A stretch of 64,000 nucleotides of DNA from DATBLE01 sp963791425 (lineage in GTDB: Bacteria > Actinomycetota > Thermoleophilia > Gaiellales > Gaiellaceae): positions 1 through 64,000 of the forward strand of contig CAWBSE010000007.1 in assembly GCA_963791425.1 (NCBI GenBank), read 5' to 3'. The position numbers were made by a program, and so were the translations under genes. Shown here piece by piece: positions 43,748 to 51,244 of the stretch. The stretch's first letter is position 1. Each line of letters opens with the position of its first letter. The notes below the pieces were generated by a model, which searched no databases, was not told the DNA's origin, and was given only the letters and a program-made list of their open reading frames with translations.

Positions 43748-43783
43748 CTACTTGGGGCCGTCCGAGAAGGCCTTGACCAGCAC
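43748..43783 (-). CDS. 11-codon ORF after the HTH-TPR regulator (candidate signalling peptide)
   Basis: Starting at GTG 43783 and ending at TAG 43748, it encodes VLVKAFSDGPK (initiator Met replacing V). A near-consensus Shine-Dalgarno (AAAGGAGA) stands 8 nt before GTG. The gap from the regulator stop (43802) is only 18 nt, so the two share a transcript. There is no signal peptide. Small leaderless ORFs next to RRNPP regulators, such as the SIP peptide of the RopB system, are a precedent for peptide signals. Expression and function are inference. Confidence 0.5.
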   Translation of the reverse strand: MLVKAFSDGPK

Positions 43784-43801
43784 GGGTATGTCTCCTTTCG
43801 C

Positions 43802-45151
43802 CTAGAAGCGGAAGTCCTGCAGCGCCTCAGCCGCCCGCCGGTAGAGCCGGGCCGCCTCACGATCTGCATTGCGCTTCTGTGCGAGATCGCCCTGTGCGAC
43901 CCAGGCCGCAGCCCGGTGACTGACCGACGACAACTGTTCGAAGCTCCTATCGGCTGCCTGGAGCATTTCTTCAGCCTCGATCAAGCGATCTTGTTCGAGC
44001 AGTGCGCGTCCGAGAACGAGCTGCGCAGTGCCGATTCCCTGGAGGTAGTCCGGCCGCTCGCCGAAGAGCTCGATCGCCCTCGACGCCTCATCCTCGGCCA
44101 GAACCGCCTCGGAGACACCCAGGTGAACCTGTGCCAGTGAACAGAGCGCGAGCCCGGCTTCGGGCTCGTCTCCGTCCTCGAACGCGACCTGGTACGCGCC
44201 CGTCAGCTGCTCGACGGCCTGCTCGGTGTTCCCGAGCTCGAAGTTCACGCCGCCGAGGTTGTTCAGGAGCCGGCCGACGTTCGCCCGGTCCTCCAACTCT
44301 TCGTAGTAGCCGCGCGCCCGCTCCGCGTAGGTCCGCGCGAGCAGCCAGTGGCCCTCGCGCTCGGCGACGAGCGACGCCTGGAAGAACACCTGGGCCGAGG
44401 CCCGCCGGTCGCCGGCGGACTTGGCCAGCTCCAGCGCGCGCTCGACGTCCTCGCGCGCCGCCTGCCAGTCGCGCTGGCGCCGGTAGCAGCGGGAGCGCCA
44501 GTCGAGGATGTCGACGCGGAGCAGGTCGCACGGCAACCCGGAGCGATCCGCGAGCTCCACCGCCGAGGTCAGCAGCGAGACCGACGTCGAGATGCTCGAC
44601 AGCATGTAGCGGCAGACGCCGTTTCGGTACAGGACGGCCGCGCGGTCGACGTCGGAAAACGCCGGCCCCTCGGCGATGTCGCGGGCGCGCCCGAGCAGAC
44701 GCAGCGCGTCCTTGACCTGGCCCGACTGGGAGAGCGCCCACGTCTCGCCGAGGAGCGAGCGGAACTCGAGATCCTGCGCGCCCGTGGCCGCGACGGCATC
44801 GCGGCCTTCGGCGAACGCGGTCGCGGCACCGGGATAGTCCTGCCGCTCCGACATCGCCTCGGCCCGGGCAAGCGCTGCCTCGATGCGGCCGCGCTCCTCG
44901 GCACTGACGCCGCCGAGCAGATACGCCGGCTCGACATCGAGCCGTTCGGCGAGCCACTCGAGGGTCTCGGCAGACGCACGCGTCTTGCCGCGCTCGATCT
45001 GGCTGACGTACTCCTTCGAGAACCGGCCGCCCGCGAGCTCCGTCTGGGTCAGGCCGGCGGCGATGCGCAGCGACTTGACGCGGTCGCCGACTTCACCGGC
45101 TCCCCCTGTCCGTTCCGGACGTGTCCTTGAAATCGCCTTGTCCATGCGCAT
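43802..45151 (-). CDS. HTH (Xre) transcriptional regulator with TPR domain, RRNPP-like
   Basis: 449 residues. Xre helix-turn-helix at about 22-76: VGDRVKSLRIAAGLTQTELA, RFSKEYVSQIERGKTRASAE. The rest (about 90-449) is a run of TPR helices, e.g. ALRLLGRARDIAEGPAFSDV, NVGRLLNNLGGVNFELGNTE and AEEMLQAADRSFEQLSSVSH. HTH plus TPR is the architecture of RRNPP peptide-responsive regulators (PlcR, NprR, Rgg, AimR), although many TPR regulators respond to other ligands. The first ATG is 45151, with ATG 45145 as alternative. It is followed by the 11-codon ORF. Confidence 0.85.
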   Translation of the reverse strand: MRMDKAISRTRPERTGGAGEVGDRVKSLRIAAGLTQTELAGGRFSKEYVSQIERGKTRASAETLEWLAERLDVEPAYLLGGVSAEERGRIEAALARAEAMSERQDYPGAATAFAEGRDAVAATGAQDLEFRSLLGETWALSQSGQVKDALRLLGRARDIAEGPAFSDVDRAAVLYRNGVCRYMLSSISTSVSLLTSAVELADRSGLPCDLLRVDILDWRSRCYRRQRDWQAAREDVERALELAKSAGDRRASAQVFFQASLVAEREGHWLLARTYAERARGYYEELEDRANVGRLLNNLGGVNFELGNTEQAVEQLTGAYQVAFEDGDEPEAGLALCSLAQVHLGVSEAVLAEDEASRAIELFGERPDYLQGIGTAQLVLGRALLEQDRLIEAEEMLQAADRSFEQLSSVSHRAAAWVAQGDLAQKRNADREAARLYRRAAEALQDFRF

Positions 45152-45161
45152 CTCGACGGTG

Positions 45162-45198
45162 AAGTAAATGTAGCGCAGATTGCTTCATTTGCCTACTT
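45162..45198. promoter_or_regulatory. AT-rich dyad in the regulator/sRNA intergenic region
   Basis: AAGTAAATG (45162-45170) and CATTTGCCTACTT (45186-45198) form a partial inverted repeat (AAATG/CATTT with 15-nt spacing, plus AAGTA/TACTT). It overlaps the start of the plus-strand promoter and lies just upstream of the regulator. It is a candidate operator for the HTH-TPR protein. Confidence 0.35.
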
Positions 45199-45225
45199 GA
45201 CAAGTTGAGACAGGGGTGCAATAGT
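45197..45225 (+). promoter_or_regulatory. Sigma-70-type promoter of a divergent transcript
   Basis: TTGACA (45197-45202) is a perfect -35 hexamer; 17 bp later AATAGT (45220-45225) with a TG upstream fits an extended -10. The predicted start is about 45232. Divergent from the regulator gene. Confidence 0.55.
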
Positions 45226-45231
45226 CATGCC

Positions 45232-45332
45232 ACTTCAGTACTCGTCCGCCGCAGAGAACCACCCAGGACGAATACCGAGGCAAGTCTGTACAGAGAGAGC
45301 CCCGGGGGCCGCAGCCGGGGCTCTCGGCTTTT
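45232..45332 (+). ncRNA. Predicted small RNA, about 100 nt
   Basis: It is bounded by the TTGACA/AATAGT promoter and the strong intrinsic terminator at 45295-45332. There is no ribosome-binding site with a start codon that closes before the hairpin; the ATG at 45227 lies just upstream of the predicted start. The transcript faces the TetR gene, whose stop codon overlaps the terminator T-run. It may be a regulatory RNA linked to the HTH-TPR locus, but no known RNA family is recognised. Confidence 0.45.
45295..45332 (+). terminator. Intrinsic terminator
   Basis: An 11-bp perfect stem (GAGAGCCCCGG with CCGGGGCTCTC) encloses a 9-nt loop and is followed by GGCTTTT. This is the strongest terminator in the window. 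Since the TetR gene on the minus strand ends at 45332, the hairpin may also stop that transcript. Confidence 0.8.
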
Positions 45333-45928
45333 CAGGAACCGGTCAGCCAGGCGCGACGCGAGGCACGGATGCGCTCGAGGTCGTTCGCCGGCAACCCGCC
45401 GAGCCGCCCGGCGACCGCGGTCAGCAGCCCGACCGCGATGAAGATCCACGCCTCGGCACGCGGATCGCGGTCGGCCGGGATCGCCCCCGCCGCCTGGCAG
45501 CGGGTCAGGACATGGGCGACGAACTCGTGCACGCCTCGGAGGTGGCGCTTGAGGTACCGCCGGATCTCCGGGTCGTCGCCCGACTCGGTCAGCGCCGCGA
45601 GCCAGAGCTGCGCCACCGCCGAGCGCTGCTCCTTGAAGTCGAAGAACGCGTTCGCCATCGCCTGCGTCCACGCGCGGGGGTCGGGCTCCGCCGCAACCGC
45701 CTCGTCCCAGGCCGTCCGCACGCGCAGCCATGCGCTGTCGATGCAGGCGAGATAGAGCGCCTGCTTCGACGCGAAGTGCCGGTAGAGGATCGGCTCGGTC
45801 ACGCCTGCCTCGCGGGCGATCTCGGCGGTGGTGGCGCCGCGGTACGAGCACCGGGCGAAGACCTGGCACGCGGTGTCGAGCACGGCCGCGCGCCGTTCCT
45901 CCGCCGCGAGCCTGGGGCGCGAGCTCAT
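45332..45928 (-). CDS. TetR-family transcriptional regulator
   Basis: 198 residues. HTH: VLDTACQVFARCSYRGATTA then EIAREAGVTEPILYRHFASK, the classical TetR_N motif. The C-terminal ligand-binding domain is about 70-198. ATG overlaps the stop of the DHA2-type exporter (ATGA), which it most likely represses. A transport substrate is not inferable. Confidence 0.88.
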   Translation of the reverse strand: MSSRPRLAAEERRAAVLDTACQVFARCSYRGATTAEIAREAGVTEPILYRHFASKQALYLACIDSAWLRVRTAWDEAVAAEPDPRAWTQAMANAFFDFKEQRSAVAQLWLAALTESGDDPEIRRYLKRHLRGVHEFVAHVLTRCQAAGAIPADRDPRAEAWIFIAVGLLTAVAGRLGGLPANDLERIRASRRAWLTGS

Positions 45929-47370
45929 CCCGCTTCGGGGACGGCCGCCGCCCGCTCGGTCTGGGCGCGTGGCCTGCCGCTGAGCGTCAGCGCCGCGACC
46001 ACGGCGCCGAGGAGGGCGAGCCCCGCGCCCGCCAGCAACGCGTGGTGGAAGCCGTCCAGGAACGCCGTGGGGTTCGGCTCCCCGGGCGTCACCGATGCAG
46101 CGACGATCGCGCCCATGAGCGCGATCCCCAGCGATCCGCCGACCTGCCGCATGCTGTTCAGCACCGCCGAGCCGACGCCGGCCTTGTCAGGCCGTACCGA
46201 CTGCATCGCCGCGGCCGTGGTCGGGGGCATCGCCGCGGCCATCCCGATGCCGCCGAGTACCATCGCGGGCAACAGGTTCCAGAAGCTCTCGTGCGCGCCC
46301 ACGCGCGAAAAGAGGATCAGCGACCCCGTCAGAACGAGCATTCCTCCGACCACGAACGGCCGGGCCCCGTACCGGTCTGACAGCCGGCCGGTCTGCGGCG
46401 CCAGGAGGATGATCAGAACCGTCCACGGCAGGAACGAGGCGCCTGCCTGGATCGGTGAGTAGCCGAGCACGTGCTGGAGGTAGAGCGAGACATAGAAGAA
46501 GACGCCGAACATCGCGAGGCCGACGAGCAGCATCACCGCGTTCGCGCCGGAGAAGCCCTTGTTGCGGAACAGGCCGAGCTCGAGCATCGGCAGCCGCTGG
46601 TAGTGCTCGAGCAGGAGGAAGGCGGTGAGCGAGACGGCCGCGATGCCGAATGCGACCAGGATCCGCGTGGACGTCCAGCCGTGACCGTTGCCCTCGATCA
46701 GGGCGTAGGTGAGCGAGAAGAGGCCGATCGTCGACGTGACGAGCCCCGGAATGTCGGGTCGCTGCTCGCTCGAGGTGTCTCGCGACTCGTCGATGAACAG
46801 GTAGGCGGCGACGATGCCGGCGATGCCCACCGGGATGTTGATGAAGAAGATCCAGCTCCAGTTGAGCCGCTCGGTGATCAGGCCGCCGACCAGCGGGCCG
46901 ATTGCCAGGGCAAGTGCGGACACACCGGCCCAGATGCCGATCGCCGTGCCGCGCTGGCGCGCCGGGAACGTCGCGACGATGATCGACAGCGTCGCGGGGT
47001 TCATCAGGGCGGCGCCGACGCCCTGGACGACCCTGGCGCCGATGAGCACCTCGGGGCCGTTCGCGAGCCCGCAGAGAAACGACGAGCCGATGAAGATCAG
47101 GAGACCGATGACGAAGATCCGGCGCCGGCCGAAGAGGTCGGCGAGCTTCCCGCCGGTGAGCATGAAGGCGCCGAACGTCAGCGCGTAGCCCGCCACGACC
47201 CACTCGAGCTCGGACGTCTGGAGGTGCAGGTCGTCCTGGATCGTGGGCAGCGCCACGTTCACGATCGTGTTGTCGAGCATGATCATGAACAGGCCGAAGG
47301 AGACGGCCGCAAGCGTCCACCACTTGCGGTGCTCGGAGTTCACCGCGCTGGCCAGGATCTTCGCGCGCAT
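45925..47370 (-). CDS. DHA2-family (EmrB/QacA) multidrug exporter
   Basis: 481 residues, 14 predicted helices. Motif A-like GGKLADLFGRRRIFVIGL in the loop after helix 2, and LDNTIVNVALPTIQDDLHLQ as the DHA2 helix 1 signature. It exports hydrophobic drugs or toxic cations by proton antiport. It is cotranscribed with the downstream TetR gene and lies 12 nt after the scoB stop, so scoAB, exporter and TetR may form one minus-strand operon. Confidence 0.88.
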   Translation of the reverse strand: MRAKILASAVNSEHRKWWTLAAVSFGLFMIMLDNTIVNVALPTIQDDLHLQTSELEWVVAGYALTFGAFMLTGGKLADLFGRRRIFVIGLLIFIGSSFLCGLANGPEVLIGARVVQGVGAALMNPATLSIIVATFPARQRGTAIGIWAGVSALALAIGPLVGGLITERLNWSWIFFINIPVGIAGIVAAYLFIDESRDTSSEQRPDIPGLVTSTIGLFSLTYALIEGNGHGWTSTRILVAFGIAAVSLTAFLLLEHYQRLPMLELGLFRNKGFSGANAVMLLVGLAMFGVFFYVSLYLQHVLGYSPIQAGASFLPWTVLIILLAPQTGRLSDRYGARPFVVGGMLVLTGSLILFSRVGAHESFWNLLPAMVLGGIGMAAAMPPTTAAAMQSVRPDKAGVGSAVLNSMRQVGGSLGIALMGAIVAASVTPGEPNPTAFLDGFHHALLAGAGLALLGAVVAALTLSGRPRAQTERAAAVPEAG

Positions 47371-47382
47371 AGTTAGTACGCG

Positions 47383-48018
47383 CTAAGTTACCACGAACGC
47401 GGCGCCGGTCTTCTCCCGGATCTCGTCGACCGTCACGTCCGGGGCGAGCTCGATCAACTCGAGGCCCGCTCCGCCCGGGAGCACGTCGAACACGCACAGG
47501 TCGGTGATGATCCGGTCGACGCAGCGGCGGCCGGTGAGCGGCAGCGTGCAGGCGGCGAGGATCTTCTGGTCGCCGTTTCGGGCGACGTGCTCCATCGTCA
47601 CGACCACGCGCTTCGCGCCGACGACGATGTCCATCGCGCCGCCCATCCCCTTCACCAGCTTCCCGGGGATCATGTAATTCGCGATCGAGCCCTCCTGGTC
47701 GACCTGCATCGCGCCGAGGATCGAGAGATCGATGTGGCCGCCGCGGATCATCCCGAACGACTCCGCGGAGGAGAAGAACGACGCACCGGGCTGCAGCGTG
47801 ACGAGCTCCTTGCCCGCGTTGATCAGGTCGGGGTCGACCTCGTCCTCGGTGGGGTAGGGGCCGACGCCGAGGATGCCGTTCTCGGAGTGGAGGATCACCT
47901 CGATCTCGGGCGGTATGTAGTTGGCGACGAGGGTCGGCATGCCGATGCCGAGGTTGACCACGTCGCCGTCGTGGAGCTCCTGGACGGCGCGGCGGATGAT
48001 CCCTTCGCGGTCGAGCAC
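47383..48018 (-). CDS. scoB: CoA-transferase subunit B (3-oxoacid type)
   Basis: 211 residues. NLGIGMPTLVANYIPPEIEV, the catalytic glutamate in HSENGILGVGPYP, and the C-terminal GGAMDIVVGAKRVVVTMEH. Together with the upstream subunit A it forms a succinyl-CoA:3-oxoacid or acyl-CoA:acetate CoA-transferase. GTG 48018 shares one base with the scoA stop (TAGTG). The substrate cannot be fixed from sequence. Confidence 0.88.
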   Translation of the reverse strand: MLDREGIIRRAVQELHDGDVVNLGIGMPTLVANYIPPEIEVILHSENGILGVGPYPTEDEVDPDLINAGKELVTLQPGASFFSSAESFGMIRGGHIDLSILGAMQVDQEGSIANYMIPGKLVKGMGGAMDIVVGAKRVVVTMEHVARNGDQKILAACTLPLTGRRCVDRIITDLCVFDVLPGGAGLELIELAPDVTVDEIREKTGAAFVVT

Positions 48019-48728
48019 TACCCCTCCCTCACCGTGCGGCGCTCGATCCGCTTCTCGCGGGGCGCGACGACGATGCGGTTCACGTACAGCGCCGGCGTCT
48101 GGATGCTTTCGGGGTCGAGCTCGCCCGGCTCGACGAGCTCCTCGACCTCGGCGATGCAGACGCGGCCCGCGGTGGCGGCCATCGGGTTGAAGTTGCGCGC
48201 GGAGCGGTGGTAGACGAGGTTCCCGAGCCGGTCGCCCTTCCAGGCGGCGACGAGCGAGAAGTCCCCGACGATCCCCTCCTCGAGCACGTACTCCTTGCCG
48301 TCGAAGACGCGCGACTCCTTGCCCTCCGCGACGAGCGTGCCTGCGCCCGCCGGGGTGAAGAACGCCGGGATGCCCGCGCCGCCGGCGCGCATGCGCTCGG
48401 CGAGCGTGCCCTGCGGGACGAGGTCGACCTCGAGCTCGCCGGAGAGGTACTGCCGCTCGAACTCGGCGTTCTCGCCGACGTACGACGAGACCATCTTCCG
48501 GATCCGGCGGTCGCCGAGCAGGATCCCCAGGCCCCAGTCGTCGACGCCGCAGTTGTTCGAGACGACGGTCAGGTCGGTCGCCCCGCTGCGGCTGAGCGCA
48601 CCGATCAGGTTCTCCGGGATCCCGCAGAGCCCGAACCCGCCGACGATCAGCGTCGCGCCGTCGGCGATGTCGCGAACCGCCTCGTCGGCGGAGGCAATGA
48701 CCTTGTCGATCATCGGATGCGCGATCAT
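48018..48728 (-). CDS. scoA: CoA-transferase subunit A (3-oxoacid type)
   Basis: 236 residues. Motifs: IVGGFGLCGIPENLIGALSR, VSNNCGVDDWGLGIL, LVPQGTLAERMRAGGAGIPA, FFTPAGAGTLVAEGKESRVF. It carries the CoA-binding GGFGLCGIP signature. Forms an alpha2beta2 enzyme with ScoB; used in ketone-body or short-chain acid use. The start could be ATG 48728 or 48713 (MIDKVIAS). Divergent from nadE by 36 bp. Confidence 0.88.
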   Translation of the reverse strand: MIAHPMIDKVIASADEAVRDIADGATLIVGGFGLCGIPENLIGALSRSGATDLTVVSNNCGVDDWGLGILLGDRRIRKMVSSYVGENAEFERQYLSGELEVDLVPQGTLAERMRAGGAGIPAFFTPAGAGTLVAEGKESRVFDGKEYVLEEGIVGDFSLVAAWKGDRLGNLVYHRSARNFNPMAATAGRVCIAEVEELVEPGELDPESIQTPALYVNRIVVAPREKRIERRTVREG

Positions 48729-48740
48729 AGTAGACTGAGT

Positions 48741-48760
48741 TTTCGCCTACGAGGCGTAAA
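48741..48760. promoter_or_regulatory. Palindrome between scoA and nadE
   Basis: TTTCGCCT and AGGCG-T-AAA flank ACG: CGCCT (48744-48748) pairs with AGGCG (48752-48756), and the flanking TTT and AAA extend it with one extra T. It ends 5 nt before the nadE ATG 48765. It is a candidate operator for nadE or the divergent pair; no known NAD-regulon motif is claimed. Confidence 0.4.
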
Positions 48761-48764
48761 CTTG

Positions 48765-50375
48765 ATGAGACTCGCACTGGCACAGATCAACACGGTCGTC
48801 GGCGACCTGGACGGGAACCGGGCGCTGATCCTCGCGCGGCTCGACGAGGCACGGGCGGCCGGCGCCGAGCTCGTGCTCTTCCCCGAGCTCGCGGTCACGG
48901 GGTATCCGCCCGAGGACCTTCTGCTGCGGCCGGCGTTCGTGCGGGCGGCGCGGCGGTCGCTGGAGGAGATCGCGGCGGCCACGCCGGATGGTGTGACCGC
49001 GCTCATCGGCGTCCCCTGGCTCGACGGTGCGTTGTACAACGCGTGTGCGGTCTGCACGGGCGGCGAGGTGACGGCGGTCTACCGCAAGCAGCTGCTCCCG
49101 AACTACGGGGTGTTCGACGAAAAGCGCTACTTCGAGCCGGGCGACGCGCTCGTGACGCTGCCGATCGGAGGCTCGCTCGTCGGCGTGACGGTGTGCGAGG
49201 ACATGTGGCAGCCGGGGCCGCCGGCCGCGGGGCTGGCCCAGATGGGAGTGCAGCTCATCGTCAACCTGTCGGCCTCCCCGTTCCACGTCGGCAAGGACCG
49301 CGAGCGCGAGGCGCTCTTCGCCGAGCGGGCCCGTGAGACATCGGCGCTCGTCGCGCTGGTCAACGCGGTCGGCGGCCAGGACGAGCTCGTCTTCGACGGC
49401 CACTCGGTCGTGCTCGGCCCGGACGGCGAGGCGCTCGCGCGGGCTCCGGGATTCGAGGAGGCGCTGCTGGTCGTCGACGTCGACCCGGCTGCGGGCCGGG
49501 CGGTAGGGCCGATCGCGCCCCTCGTGGACGACCTCGAGCAGATGCGGCTCGCGCTCGAGCTCGGGCTGCGCGACTACGTCGACAAGAACGGCTTCCGCGA
49601 CATCGTCGTCGGGCTCTCGGGCGGGATCGACTCGGCGCTGACCGCAGCGCTCGCGGTCGAAGCGCTCGGCGCGGAGCGGGTGCACGGGGTGTCGATGCCG
49701 TCGCGGTTCTCGTCCGAAGGGACGCGCGGCGATGCGGCGCGACTGGCCGAGAGCCTCGGGATCGACTTCCGCGAGATCCCGATCGAGTCGGTGGTCGGCG
49801 ACTTCGAGGGTGCGCTGGCGCCGAGCTTCGGCGACCGCCCGCGCGACCTGACCGAGGAGAACCTCCAGGCACGCGTGCGCGGGACGCTGCTGATGGCCCT
49901 GTCGAACAAGTTCGGCTGGCTCGTCGTCGCGACCGGGAACAAGTCGGAGCTCTCGGTCGGCTACGCCACGCTCTACGGGGACATGGCCGGCGGGTTCGCA
50001 CTCCTGAAGGACGTGTTCAAGACGGACGTGTTCCGGCTGTCACGGCACCTGAACGACCGTGCCGGCCGCGAGCTGATCCCGGTGTCGATCATCGAGCGCC
50101 CGCCGTCGGCCGAGCTGCGCGAGGACCAGAAGGACGAGGATTCGCTCCCGCCCTACGACGAGCTCGATCGGGTGCTCGAGGCGTACGTCGAGCTCGACCG
50201 CTCCCGGGAGGAGCTGCTCGCCGACGGCTTCGACGCCGGGGTCGTCGACCGCGCCCTCGCGATGATCGACCGGGCCGAGTACAAGCGCCGCCAGGCCCCA
50301 CCCGGTGTGAAGCTGCGCCCGAAAGCGTTCGGCCGCGACCGCCGCACGCCGATCACGAACCGCTGGCGCGGCTGA
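48765..50375 (+). CDS. nadE: Glutamine-dependent NAD+ synthase
   Basis: 536 residues. N-terminal nitrilase-like glutaminase domain (to about 260): the triad is in FPELAVTGYPPEDLLL (Glu), YRKQLLPNYGVF (Lys), and GVTVCEDMWQPG (Cys). C-terminal synthetase: VVGLSGGIDSALTAALAVE (PP-loop), VVATGNKSELSVGYATLYGD and the downstream KDEDSLPPYDELDRVLEAYV. It converts deamido-NAD, ATP and Gln to NAD. ATG 48765; divergent from scoA. Confidence 0.94.
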   Translation: MRLALAQINTVVGDLDGNRALILARLDEARAAGAELVLFPELAVTGYPPEDLLLRPAFVRAARRSLEEIAAATPDGVTALIGVPWLDGALYNACAVCTGGEVTAVYRKQLLPNYGVFDEKRYFEPGDALVTLPIGGSLVGVTVCEDMWQPGPPAAGLAQMGVQLIVNLSASPFHVGKDREREALFAERARETSALVALVNAVGGQDELVFDGHSVVLGPDGEALARAPGFEEALLVVDVDPAAGRAVGPIAPLVDDLEQMRLALELGLRDYVDKNGFRDIVVGLSGGIDSALTAALAVEALGAERVHGVSMPSRFSSEGTRGDAARLAESLGIDFREIPIESVVGDFEGALAPSFGDRPRDLTEENLQARVRGTLLMALSNKFGWLVVATGNKSELSVGYATLYGDMAGGFALLKDVFKTDVFRLSRHLNDRAGRELIPVSIIERPPSAELREDQKDEDSLPPYDELDRVLEAYVELDRSREELLADGFDAGVVDRALAMIDRAEYKRRQAPPGVKLRPKAFGRDRRTPITNRWRG

Positions 50376-50397
50376 CCAAGAGCCGCAGCGAGGGTTC

Positions 50398-50469
50398 TTA
50401 ACCGTGCCTGGCACGGTTAACGGGCCACCGTGAGCGCCCGGTCTTAACAGTGCCTGGCACGGTTAAGAC
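50398..50469. repeat. REP-like palindrome doublet, 46-bp spacing
   Basis: First copy 50398-50420: arms TTAACCGTGCC and GGCACGGTTAA around T, perfect. Second copy 50444-50466: TTAACAGTGCC and GGCACGGTTAA around T, one mismatch, with GTC/GAC extending the pairing to 50441-50469. The 23-nt spacer differs from other loci. The second copy's TTAA provides the TAA stop of the glycosylase gene ending at 50463. The doublet lies between convergent nadE and mug. Confidence 0.9.
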
Positions 50470-50969
50470 CGCACGAGCCCTCGGAGCTCGCTGAACCACC
50501 GGAGCCGCTCGGCGTACGGCACCGCGGCGTTCGCCGGTGACGTCGACGGGAGGACGAACAGGGCGGTCTCGCCGAGGCGCCGTTCCTGCAGGCCGTGATC
50601 CGGACGCTCTCGAAACGGGCCTCGGTATGCCTCCTTGCCGACGAACGCGAACACCCGCGGGCGGAGTTCGACACAAAGCGCGGCGAGTCGCTCCGCGGCG
50701 CCGGCGAAATCACCGGCTCGCAGGTCGCTCGACCCGGGCGTCGTCCGCGGCGCGGCGTTCGTCAGGCCGATGCCCCACTGCAGCACCTCGAACTGCTCGG
50801 CGGGCGCGACCAGCCGCGGCGTGAAACCCGCGTCGAGCAACAGCCGCCAGAAGTCGTTGCGCGGGTTGGCGAAATGAGCCGCCGCCGCCGCAGACACGCG
50901 CCCGGGGTTGATCCCGCAGAAGACAACGGCCAGATCCGGGGCGAGGACGTCCGGTACGGCGCTCTTCAA
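50463..50969 (-). CDS. mug: G/U mismatch-specific uracil-DNA glycosylase (MUG/TDG type)
   Basis: 168 residues. Motifs: VVFCGINPGRVSAAAAAHFA, NPRNDFWRLLLDAG, LTNAAPRTTPGSSDLR, FVGKEAYRG, and LPSTSPANAAVPYAERLRWF. The GINPG and LPSTSPAN segments are typical of MUG/TDG glycosylases that remove U or T from mispairs with G. Its stop codon comes from a repeat element. It is a base-excision repair enzyme. Confidence 0.88.
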   Translation of the reverse strand: MKSAVPDVLAPDLAVVFCGINPGRVSAAAAAHFANPRNDFWRLLLDAGFTPRLVAPAEQFEVLQWGIGLTNAAPRTTPGSSDLRAGDFAGAAERLAALCVELRPRVFAFVGKEAYRGPFRERPDHGLQERRLGETALFVLPSTSPANAAVPYAERLRWFSELRGLVRS

Positions 50970-50995
50970 CGCCGCTTGACCCGCCGGGCCCGAAC

Positions 50996-51196
50996 CTACG
51001 CCGCTTCGACCTCCGGGAGATCGCCCGGCCTGCCGTCGCGCTGGTGTTCCTCGAAGAGCTTGACCAGCTGCTCCCCGAGCAACCCACCGCTCCGACGGTC
51101 GGGCTCGGTCTCCCGGATCACCGAGACCGTGCTTTCACGGTCCCCGTACAAACGGGTGTAGCACTCGGACTCGCTCAGGGGCCGGAGCCTCGTCAC
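50996..51196 (-). CDS. Conserved small protein of unknown function, 66 residues
   Basis: From GTG 51196: VTRLRPLSESECYTRLYGDR, ESTVSVIRETEPDRRSGGLL, GEQLVKLFEEHQRDGRPG. The first part (RLRPLSExECYxRLYGxR) looks like a conserved motif in small proteins of this lineage, but its function is not known. The start is divergent from an OsmC-like gene by about 48 bp, consistent with a shared promoter region. No transmembrane segment. Confidence 0.55.
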   Translation of the reverse strand: MTRLRPLSESECYTRLYGDRESTVSVIRETEPDRRSGGLLGEQLVKLFEEHQRDGRPGDLPEVEAA

Positions 51197-51244
51197 GCGC
51201 TGAACGTAGCTGCCGGACCGGACGGACCCGCTAGGTTCTGCCGC

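Noticed and set aside
47373..47386. TTAG-TACGCG-CTAA between scoB and the exporter as TetR operator
   Set aside because: Only 8 of 12 central positions are symmetric and it overlaps the scoB stop; not strong enough to call.
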